The position numbers and the translations under genes are program-made. Below are positions 47,627-54,120 of a stretch of DNA of 64,000 nt, piece after piece. Position 1 is the stretch's first letter. Each line of letters opens with the position of its first letter. The stretch is taken from contig CANQZJ010000002.1 of NCBI GenBank assembly GCA_947628315.1, positions 1 through 64,000 on the forward strand. The letters are read 5' to 3'. The notes under the pieces were generated by a model. That model did not search any database and was not told the origin of the DNA. It worked only from the letters and a program-made list of their open reading frames with translations. The stretch is from an uncultured Oscillospiraceae bacterium (lineage in GTDB: Bacteria > Bacillota > Clostridia > Oscillospirales > Oscillospiraceae).

Positions 47627-49048
47627 TTAATAGTCCAGCTTTTCGTCCAGCCAGGCCTTCAGTTGGCTGATGGGCACCCGCACCTGCTCCATGGTGTCGC
47701 GGTCGCGGATGGTGACGGAGTCGTCCCCGGCCTTGTCGGCGTCGCCCACGGTGTCGAAGTCCACGGTGACGCAGTAAGGGGTGCCGACCTCGTCCTGCCG
47801 GCGGTAGCGCTTGCCGATGGAGCCGGCGTCGTCGTAGTCCACCATGAAATATTTGCTGAGCATGGCCTGGACTTCACGGCCCTTGTCCGCCAGCTTCTTG
47901 GACAGGGGCAGCACGGCGCACTTGAAGGGGGCCAGGGCGGGGTGGAGGTGGAGCACCACGCGGACGTCGTTCTTCTCGGCGTCCACCACTTCCTCGTCGT
48001 AGGCGTCCACCAGGAAGGCCAGAGTGACGCGATCCGCGCCCAGGGAGGGCTCGATGACATAGGGGATATAGTGCTCGTTCTTCTCCTGGTCGAAGTAGGT
48101 CTGATCCTTGCCGGAGGTGTTCTGGTGGGCGGTCAGGTCGAAATTGGTGCGGGAGGCCACCCCCCACAGCTCGCCCCAGCCGAAGGGGAAGACGAACTCG
48201 AAGTCGGTGGTGGCGTTGGAGTAGTGGGACAGCTCCTCGGGCTCGTGATCCCGGAGGCGCAGGTTCTCGTCCCGCATGCCCAGCTCCAGCAGCCACTTGT
48301 GGCAGAAGTCCTTCCAGTAGGCGAACCACTCCAGCTCGGTGCCGGGAGTGCAGAAGAACTCCAGCTCCATCTGCTCGAACTCCCGGGTGCGGAAGGTGAA
48401 GTTGCCCGGGGTGATCTCGTTGCGGAAGGACTTGCCCACCTGGCACACGCCGAAGGGCAGCTTGCGGCGGGTGGTGCGCTGGACGTTCTGGAAGTTGACG
48501 AAGATGCCCTGGGCGGTCTCGGGCCGGAGATACACGGTGTTCTTGGCGTCCTCGGTGACCCCTTGGAAGGTCTTGAACATCAGGTTGAACTGGCGGATGT
48601 CGGTCCAGTTGTGCTTGCCGCAGGAGGGACAGGGGACGTTGTGCTCCTCGATGAAGTCCTTCATCTGCGCCTGGGTCATGGCGTCCACGCTGTGGCCCAG
48701 GTCGAAGCCGTTCTCCTGGCACCAGTCCTCGATGACCTTGTCGGCCCGGAAGCGCTCATGGCACTCCTTGCAGTCCATCAGCGGGTCGGAGAAGCCGCCC
48801 ACGTGGCCGGAGGCCACCCACACCTGGGGGTTCATGAGGATGGCGGCGTCCAGCCCCACGTTGTAGGGGTTCTCCTGGACGAACTTCTTCCACCAGGCCT
48901 TTTTCACGTTGTTCTTCAGCTCCACGCCCAGGGGGCCGTAGTCCCAGGTGTTGGCCAGGCCGCCGTAGATCTCGGAGCCGGAGAAGATGAAACCCCGGCC
49001 CTTGCACAGGTTGACGATCTTCTCCATGGTCTTGTCGGTGTTTTTCAT
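47627..49048 (-). CDS. glyS: glycyl-tRNA synthetase (dimeric, single-chain type)
   Basis: A 473-residue class II enzyme that charges tRNA-Gly. Visible features: [20 protein letters not shown] near the N-terminus, a [17 protein letters not shown] zinc-like cysteine set, motif 2 [20 protein letters not shown], motif 3 [14 protein letters not shown], and a C-terminal anticodon-binding domain. Length and layout match the α2 type, not the α2β2 type. AAGGAG precedes the ATG; upstream is an attenuator. Confidence 0.95.
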   Translation of the reverse strand: MKNTDKTMEKIVNLCKGRGFIFSGSEIYGGLANTWDYGPLGVELKNNVKKAWWKKFVQENPYNVGLDAAILMNPQVWVASGHVGGFSDPLMDCKECHERFRADKVIEDWCQENGFDLGHSVDAMTQAQMKDFIEEHNVPCPSCGKHNWTDIRQFNLMFKTFQGVTEDAKNTVYLRPETAQGIFVNFQNVQRTTRRKLPFGVCQVGKSFRNEITPGNFTFRTREFEQMELEFFCTPGTELEWFAYWKDFCHKWLLELGMRDENLRLRDHEPEELSHYSNATTDFEFVFPFGWGELWGVASRTNFDLTAHQNTSGKDQTYFDQEKNEHYIPYVIEPSLGADRVTLAFLVDAYDEEVVDAEKNDVRVVLHLHPALAPFKCAVLPLSKKLADKGREVQAMLSKYFMVDYDDAGSIGKRYRRQDEVGTPYCVTVDFDTVGDADKAGDDSVTIRDRDTMEQVRVPISQLKAWLDEKLDY

Positions 49049-49081
49049 TGGAAAGCACTCCTTTTTTATCGTTCGGGAACG

Positions 49082-49178
49082 AAAAAACGCCCTGAGACCG
49101 CTTTAGCCTCAGGGCGAACAACATTTCTCGCGGTTCCTGAGTTCACGGCTGGCTGCCGCGCGCTCCCGTATGCCACGC
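49082..49178 (-). promoter_or_regulatory. glyS leader with attenuator
   Basis: The roughly 100-nt leader ends with a strong terminator: CGCCCTGAG/CTCAGGGCG (49088-49096 with 49108-49116) then TTTTTT. Upstream GGAACCGCGAGA contains ACCGC that can pair with GCGGT in the terminator loop side, an antiterminator arrangement. GGAACCGCG resembles the T-box core GGNACCGCG, but the leader is too short for a normal stem I. Confidence 0.6.
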
Positions 49179-49207
49179 ATTTTAGTACACAGGGCAGGGA
49201 ATGTCAA
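49179..49207 (-). promoter_or_regulatory. glyS promoter
   Basis: TTGACA (49202-49207), a 17-bp spacer, TAAAAT (49179-49184) on the minus strand. Confidence 0.8.
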
Positions 49208-49257
49208 GATGATTTTGCCGTACAGCGGCAATTTCGGGCCGTTGCCGCCCCGATGCG

Positions 49258-49286
49258 TTGACTTCCTCCGTCAGAAATGGTAGAAT
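49258..49286 (+). promoter_or_regulatory. promoter of the small structured locus
   Basis: TTGACT (49258-49263), a 17-bp spacer and TAGAAT (49281-49286). It drives a transcript of about 210 nt that ends at the terminator near 49496. Confidence 0.75.
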
Positions 49287-49351
49287 GCCGACGGAAAGGG
49301 TTCTGCCATAACGGTAGGCGGTCGGCCACTCCCCTGAGAGGGGGTGACCAT

Positions 49352-49435
49352 ATGCCCATCTCGATTACGTTTCATGTTTTCGGCTTGACCGTAACGGTAC
49401 GTATAAAGAGGGACAACCGCCACCCGGCCAGGTGA
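49352..49435 (+). CDS. 27-residue basic peptide in a structured short transcript
   Basis: ATG with AGGGGG 7 nt upstream encodes MPISITFHVFGLTVTVRIKR plus a short basic tail (DNRHPAR). The 3' end of the frame lies in a hairpin (GACAACCG 49412-49419 with CGGTTGTC 49436-49443). The unit has its own promoter and terminator, is followed by an RHH gene on the other strand, and resembles the compact layout of type I toxin loci in Firmicutes. The peptide is amphipathic rather than clearly membrane-spanning, so toxin function is a guess. Confidence 0.5.
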   Translation: MPISITFHVFGLTVTVRIKRDNRHPAR

Positions 49436-49470
49436 CGGTTGTCTAGTGAGTTAAACTAACTTCCAAACCT

Positions 49471-49506
49471 GGGCCGACCGCTTATCGGCGGGGCCCTTTC
49501 CTTTTT
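49471..49506 (+). terminator. terminator of the small structured locus
   Basis: GGGCC-GA-CCGC pairs with GCGG-GGCCC across a TTATCG loop (49471-49496), followed by TTTCCTTTTT. Confidence 0.75.
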
Positions 49507-49543
49507 CATTATAACCTCGGATCGCTCCGGTGTCAAGTCAAAT

Positions 49544-49738
49544 TCAAGGGCAGGATTCATCCCTCAATTCTTTTTGCTTCTTGTGCAGCAACTCTATGGA
49601 CAATTCCCCCGCCAGCTTGAGCAGACTGTCGGCCATGACCCGCTCCACCGGCAGGTTCCCCGCCATCTCGCCCACTTTTTCGTAGAAGGTGTAGACCTCC
49701 GGCGGCACCAATAAGGTCACTTTTTTCATGGATTTCAC
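49544..49738 (-). CDS. small RHH-like regulator (leftward)
   Basis: A 64-residue protein (MKKVTLLVPPEVYTFYEKVG, then LPVERVMADSLLKLAGELSI), with the strand-helix-helix layout of RHH DNA-binding proteins. GTG start with GGGAGG 8 nt upstream. Divergent from the 49880 gene across a symmetric promoter/operator. Confidence 0.65.
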   Translation of the reverse strand: MKSMKKVTLLVPPEVYTFYEKVGEMAGNLPVERVMADSLLKLAGELSIELLHKKQKELRDESCP

Positions 49739-49771
49739 AACGTGTTCCTCCCTCTGATTTCTGGTAGAAAC

Positions 49772-49823
49772 AGCATAGCATAGACATTAGAAATTTTCAA
49801 TGGTATATTCTATTGAAAATTTC
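49772..49823. promoter_or_regulatory. divergent promoter with 12-bp inverted repeat
   Basis: GAAATTTTCAAT (49790-49801) and ATTGAAAATTTC (49812-49823) are exact inverse copies 10 bp apart. The left arm contains the leftward -35 (TTGAAA on minus, 49795-49800) paired with TATGCT (49772-49777) at 17 bp. The right arm has TTGAAA on plus. A regulator bound here would block both genes. Confidence 0.65.
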
Positions 49824-49879
49824 ACATATTTATCCTGTGTGCAGTTTCCATTAGAATTTCTGTTAAAGGGGGAACTGCT

Positions 49880-50056
49880 ATGTCTTTTCAGCCGAAACCC
49901 ACCAAGAGAAAGGTGGAAGCCGTCAATAAAAGCCTGTATCTGCCAAAAGTGATCGCGGAGCAAATAGACAAACTGGCCGCCGAAAACGGCACCAGCTTCA
50001 ACAACATGGTGGTCAGCATGATCGAATACTGCCTGAAAGAGATAGAGGAGCAGTAG
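49880..50056 (+). CDS. small RHH-like regulator (rightward)
   Basis: A 58-residue protein (VEAVNKSLYLPKVIAEQIDK, then NGTSFNNMVVSMIEYCLKEI) with an RHH layout. AAGGGGG upstream of the ATG. Short enough to be missed by length filters. It ends just before a bidirectional terminator. Confidence 0.7.
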   Translation: MSFQPKPTKRKVEAVNKSLYLPKVIAEQIDKLAAENGTSFNNMVVSMIEYCLKEIEEQ

Positions 50057-50060
50057 GCGA

Positions 50061-50088
50061 AAAAAATCCCCCGAAGGGGGGATTTTTT
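50061..50088. terminator. bidirectional terminator before zapA
   Basis: AATCCCCC-GAAG-GGGGGATT with A-rich sequence on one side and TTTTTT on the other. Confidence 0.8.
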
Positions 50089-50107
50089 ATTCCCTTTTTT
50101 GCGCTGA

Positions 50108-50118
50108 TGTGGTATAAT
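50108..50118 (+). promoter_or_regulatory. extended -10 promoter of the zapA gene cluster
   Basis: TGGTATAAT (TG-n-TATAAT; -10 at 50113-50118) 34 bp before the zapA ATG. No clear -35 is visible, as expected for an extended -10. Confidence 0.6.
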
Positions 50119-50151
50119 GAAACCACCTAAAAAGAAAGGGAGGATACCGCC

Positions 50152-50466
50152 ATGCAAAACCGCGTCACCGTCACCGTGGGAGGTATGAGCTATAACCTGC
50201 TGGCCGCCGAGGGGGAGGACTACATCCGCAAGGTCGCCGCGTATGTGGACGACAAGATGAAGGAGACCGCCGAGGGGGGCAGGATCTCCCAGCTGGACTG
50301 CGCCATTCTCACCGCGATGAATATCGCCGACGAGCGCTTTAAGGAGCAGGAGGCGTCGGAAAACCTGCGCCGCCAGTGCAAGGAGCTGATGGAGGAGTCC
50401 TCCAAGGCGAAGATGGAGCTGAGCGAGGCGAAGCGGGAGATCTTCAAGCTCCAGCAAAAGCGATAA
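50152..50466 (+). CDS. zapA: cell division protein ZapA
   Basis: A 104-residue protein: N-terminal β-rich domain (RVTVTVGGMSYNLLAAEGED, then VAAYVDDKMKE) and a C-terminal coiled coil. ZapA binds FtsZ filaments at mid-cell. AAAGGGAGG precedes the ATG. First gene of a long co-directional run. Confidence 0.85.
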   Translation: MQNRVTVTVGGMSYNLLAAEGEDYIRKVAAYVDDKMKETAEGGRISQLDCAILTAMNIADERFKEQEASENLRRQCKELMEESSKAKMELSEAKREIFKLQQKR

Positions 50467-50486
50467 ATCGACGTCGGAGGACACTC

Positions 50487-52571
50487 ATGGAACTGCTGGC
50501 CCCTGCGGGCAGCCCGGAGGCCCTGCGCGCCGCGGTGTGCGCGGGGGCCGACGCGGTCTACCTGGGATTTGGACAATTCAACGCCCGCCGCGGCGCCCGG
50601 AACTTCACGTCCAAGGAGCTCGCGGAGGCGATTTCTTATTGCCATCTGCGTGGGGTCAAGGTCTATCTGACGCTGAACACCCTCTGCACCGACCGGGAGA
50701 TGCCGGAGGCGGCGGAGTGCGCCGTTGAGGCGTCCCGGATGGGGGCGGACGCGGTGCTGGTACAGGACATGGGCATCGTCCGCACCCTGCGCCAGGTGGC
50801 CCCCGATCTGCCCGTCCACGCTTCCACCCAGATGACCATCCACAACCTGGACGGCGTCAAGGCCGCCGCCGACCTGGGCATGAAGCGGGTGGTGCTGGGC
50901 CGGGAGCTGTCCAGGCAGGACATCGCCCGCATCTGCGAGCAGTCCCCCATCGAGATCGAGGTGTTCGTCCACGGGGCGCTGTGTATGTGCTGGTCGGGGC
51001 AGTGCTTTATGTCCTCCGTCATCGGCGGGCGCAGCGGCAACCGGGGCATGTGCGCCCAGCCCTGCCGCCTGCCTTACGGCTGGGGGGACGAGCTGGTGGA
51101 GAACTACCCCCTGTCCCTGAAGGATCTGTCTCTGGCCGGGCACCTGAAGGAGCTGCAGGACATCGGCGTGGCCTGCGCCAAGATCGAGGGGCGTATGAAG
51201 CGCCCGGAATATGTCTACATTGCAACCAGAACCTACGCTTCCGCCCTGCGGGACGGGCATGAGCCGTCCCCGGCGGAGATGCGCCGGCTGGAGCAGGCCT
51301 TCTCCCGCCAGGGCTTTACCGACGGCTATTTCATGGGCCGGAAGGGGCCGGAGATGTTCGGCGTCCGCCAGGCCGCCGCCGAGCCGGAGGAGCTGTTCGC
51401 CCAGATCCGCGCCGCCTGTGAGAGCGGCGAGGGCCCACGGGTGCCGGTGAAGTTCTACGCCATGATGCGGAACGGCCGGCCCATGCAGGTCGGGGTGGAG
51501 GATCCCGAGGGGCGCCAGGTCACCGTGTCCGGCGGCTGCCCGGAAGTGGCCCGCACCCGGCCCGTCACCCGGCAGATGGTGGAGGCCCAGCTTGCCAAGA
51601 CCGGCGGCACCCCCTACCGGGCGGAGCAGGTCATCGCCCTGGTGGAGGACGGGCTGTCCGTACCGCTGGCCGCGGTCAACGCCCTGCGGCGGGAGGCGCT
51701 GGAGGAGCTGTCCCGGCAGCGGTTGACGCCGCCGGAGCGCCGCCACGGGCAATACAATCCCGGCGCGAAATATGAGAACTTCCGGGGGGAGCCCGCCGTG
51801 CAGGTGTCCCTCCGCCACGCGGAACAGCTCACCTTTGAGCTGATCCGCCGCAGGCCCGACCTGATCATCCTCCCCGCGGAGGAGATCGCGAACCACAGGG
51901 ATCTGATCCGCCCGGCGCTGGAGCGGGGCGTTCCCGTGGCGGTGTCCATGCCACGGATCTGCCTGGATCGGGAGACGGACGAGCTGCGCCGCCAGCTGGA
52001 GGTTTGCCGGGAGGTGGGCGTCGCCGACGCCTTTGTGGGCAACCTGGGCTTTGTGGCGCCGGCAAAGGAGTTTGATTTCAGGCTCCGGGGGGATTTCGGC
52101 CTCCACGTGTTCAACAGCCAGGCCATCAAGGAGTACAAGCGGATGGGCTTCCAGACCCTCACCGCCTCTTTTGAGCTGAAGCTGGCCCAGATCCGGGATC
52201 TGGCCAAGGCCGTCCCGCTGGAGCTCATCGCCTACGGCCGCCTGCCGCTGATGATCACCGAGAACTGCGCCATCAAGAACCAGTCCGGCAAGTGCGTGTG
52301 CTCCAACGTGAACACCCTCACCGACCGGAAGGGGGTGCGCTTCCCGGTGGAGCGGGCCCCCGGCTGCCGCAACGAGATCCTCAACGCCAACAAGCTGTTT
52401 TTGGCGGACAAGGAGGCGGACTACCGGCGCTCCGGCGTGTCCGCCATCCGGCTGCTGTTTACCACGGAAAACGGGATCGAGTGCGGCCAGGTGCTGGATC
52501 GCTACCGCGGCAAGGGGGGCTACACCCCCAACGACTTCACCCGGGGCCTCTACTACCGGGATGTGGAATAA
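50487..52571 (+). CDS. U32 peptidase-family protein (RlhA-like)
   Basis: A 694-residue protein: TIM-barrel U32 domain (MELLAPAGSPEALRAAVCAG at the start, VHASTQMTIHN, VFVHGALCMCWSGQCFMSS, RGMCAQPCR) plus a C-terminal extension with NCAIKNQSGKCVC and GCRNEI. The cysteines likely hold an iron-sulfur cluster. Size and extension resemble RlhA/YdcP, which takes part in 23S rRNA hydroxylation, though other U32 proteins act on other RNAs. Confidence 0.85.
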   Translation: MELLAPAGSPEALRAAVCAGADAVYLGFGQFNARRGARNFTSKELAEAISYCHLRGVKVYLTLNTLCTDREMPEAAECAVEASRMGADAVLVQDMGIVRTLRQVAPDLPVHASTQMTIHNLDGVKAAADLGMKRVVLGRELSRQDIARICEQSPIEIEVFVHGALCMCWSGQCFMSSVIGGRSGNRGMCAQPCRLPYGWGDELVENYPLSLKDLSLAGHLKELQDIGVACAKIEGRMKRPEYVYIATRTYASALRDGHEPSPAEMRRLEQAFSRQGFTDGYFMGRKGPEMFGVRQAAAEPEELFAQIRAACESGEGPRVPVKFYAMMRNGRPMQVGVEDPEGRQVTVSGGCPEVARTRPVTRQMVEAQLAKTGGTPYRAEQVIALVEDGLSVPLAAVNALRREALEELSRQRLTPPERRHGQYNPGAKYENFRGEPAVQVSLRHAEQLTFELIRRRPDLIILPAEEIANHRDLIRPALERGVPVAVSMPRICLDRETDELRRQLEVCREVGVADAFVGNLGFVAPAKEFDFRLRGDFGLHVFNSQAIKEYKRMGFQTLTASFELKLAQIRDLAKAVPLELIAYGRLPLMITENCAIKNQSGKCVCSNVNTLTDRKGVRFPVERAPGCRNEILNANKLFLADKEADYRRSGVSAIRLLFTTENGIECGQVLDRYRGKGGYTPNDFTRGLYYRDVE

Positions 52572-52591
52572 GACGGATCCCGCCGGACGCC

Positions 52592-52640
52592 CCTCATCCG
52601 CCCCCCTGCGGGGGCACCTTCCCCCATGGGGGGAAGGCTC
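52592..52640. repeat. REP-like element (CCTCATCCG family), intergenic host copy
   Basis: CCTCATCCG, a CCCCCTGCGGGGG hairpin, CACC, then CTTCCCCCATGGGGGGAAG and GCTC. Lies between the U32 gene and maf. The same layout appears in the prophage (11698) and in mutL (60353). Confidence 0.75.
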
Positions 52641-52657
52641 AAAAGGAGTTAATCTGA

Positions 52658-53236
52658 ATGGATATCATTCTGGCATCACAGTCCCCCCGGCGCAAGGCGC
52701 TGCTGGAACAGATCGGCCTGGCTTTCCGCGTCCACGTGTCCGACGCGGACGAGACCATCGCCCCCGGTACGCCGGCGGCTGAAATGGTGGAGGAGTTGTC
52801 CCGGCGAAAGGCCGCGGCGGTCGCCGCCCTGGAGGGGGACGGGCCCATCATCATCGCCGCCGACACGGTGGTGGCGGTGGACGGCAAGTCCCTGGGCAAG
52901 CCCAAGTCGGAGGCGGACGCCGCCGATATGCTCCGCACCCTGTCCGGCCGGGAGCACCAGGTGTACACCGGCGTCACAGTCACAGGGGGCGGAAAAACCG
53001 TCACGTTCCACGTGTCCACCGACGTGAAGTTCCGCCCGCTGACGGAGGAGGACGTGGCCGGCTATCTCGCCACCGGGGAGCCCATGGACAAGGCGGGCGC
53101 CTACGGCATCCAGGGCGTCGGCGCCCTGCTGGTGGAGGGCATCCGCGGCGACTACGGCAACGTGGTGGGCCTGCCGCTGTTCCGGGTGGGCCGGGTGCTG
53201 GCGGAGGACTTCGGCGTCCGGCTGTTCCGGCGGTAA
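52658..53236 (+). CDS. maf: Maf family nucleotide pyrophosphatase
   Basis: A 192-residue protein with the Maf signature: LASQSPRRKALLEQIGL at the start, ADTVVAVDGKSLGKP, GREHQVYTGV, and the end DKAGAYGIQG. Maf proteins hydrolyse dTTP/UTP or modified nucleotides and can arrest septation when overproduced. AAGGAG upstream of the ATG. Confidence 0.93.
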   Translation: MDIILASQSPRRKALLEQIGLAFRVHVSDADETIAPGTPAAEMVEELSRRKAAAVAALEGDGPIIIAADTVVAVDGKSLGKPKSEADAADMLRTLSGREHQVYTGVTVTGGGKTVTFHVSTDVKFRPLTEEDVAGYLATGEPMDKAGAYGIQGVGALLVEGIRGDYGNVVGLPLFRVGRVLAEDFGVRLFRR

Positions 53237-53248
53237 AAGGAGCGGAGA

Positions 53249-54085
53249 ATGAGGCAGTTTTTCAAAAACAACGGCGGCCTTCTGCTGATCGTGGCGGTGC
53301 TGCTGACGGCGTTGGTGGCGCTGGGCTCCTATATCTTCCGCGTCAACCCCATGTCCGGGGTGCTAGAGGTGCTGGCCACGCCCATCCGGGCGATATCCTC
53401 CGCGGTGACGGAGTGGGCCCGGGGGCAGTATGACCGCACCTTCCAATACGAGACGCTGGCCGCCGAGAACGAGCAGCTGCGCCGGCAGCTGGCCGAGATG
53501 GAACAGGCCGCCCGCAACGGCCAGGACGCCGTCCGGGAGAACGAGCGGCTGCGGGATCTGCTGGGCCTGGCGGAGGAGCGGCCGGAGTTCACTTACCAGG
53601 ACGCGGAGGTCACCCGGCGCGACACCTCCAACTGGGAGTCCGACCTGATGATCGATCGGGGCACCGCCGACGGCGTGGCGGCGAACAGCTGCGTCATCGA
53701 CCAGTACGGCAACCTGGTGGGCGTGGTCACCGAGGCGGGGCTGAACTGGGCCTCCGTCACCACGGTGCTGGACTCCTCCTGTGAGCTGGGCGGGCGGATC
53801 GCCCGCACCGACGAGGACGCCATCATCCAGGGGGACTTCACCCTGATGCTGGAGGGACTTCTGAAGCTGTCCTTCCTGTCGGAGGACGCACAGCTGGTGG
53901 CCGGAGACCAGGTGACCACCTCCGGCCTGGGCGGCGTGTACCCGGAGGACGTGCTGGTAGGCGTCGTCAGGGAGCTGCGCACCGACGTGGACGGCATCAG
54001 CCGCTACGCGGTGGTGGAGCCCGCCGCCGACATTCCAAACATCCGATACGTCTATGTGATCACAGACTACAGCGGCGGGGAGTAA
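53249..54085 (+). CDS. mreC: rod shape-determining protein MreC
   Basis: A 278-residue protein: one N-terminal membrane helix (LLLIVAVLLTALVALGSYIF), a coiled coil (about 65-100; LAAENEQLRRQLAEMEQAAR), and the extracytoplasmic β-domain (LMIDRGTADGVAANSCVIDQ, then GDQVTTSGLGGVYPEDVLVG). It organises wall elongation. mreB and mreD are not adjacent; it is followed by mutS. Confidence 0.9.
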   Translation: MRQFFKNNGGLLLIVAVLLTALVALGSYIFRVNPMSGVLEVLATPIRAISSAVTEWARGQYDRTFQYETLAAENEQLRRQLAEMEQAARNGQDAVRENERLRDLLGLAEERPEFTYQDAEVTRRDTSNWESDLMIDRGTADGVAANSCVIDQYGNLVGVVTEAGLNWASVTTVLDSSCELGGRIARTDEDAIIQGDFTLMLEGLLKLSFLSEDAQLVAGDQVTTSGLGGVYPEDVLVGVVRELRTDVDGISRYAVVEPAADIPNIRYVYVITDYSGGE

Positions 54086-54120
54086 TTCCCCGCCGTTTCC
54101 GAGAGAAAGAGGGAGAGACC

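Noticed and set aside
49082..49207. Canonical T-box riboswitch upstream of glyS
   Set aside because: The leader is too short for stem I and has no clear specifier loop; only the ACCGCG core and the terminator are present, so it is described as an attenuator with partial similarity.
49544..50056. Classical type II toxin-antitoxin pair
   Set aside because: Both genes look like RHH DNA-binding proteins and are divergent; no RelE/MazF/PIN-like toxin is adjacent.
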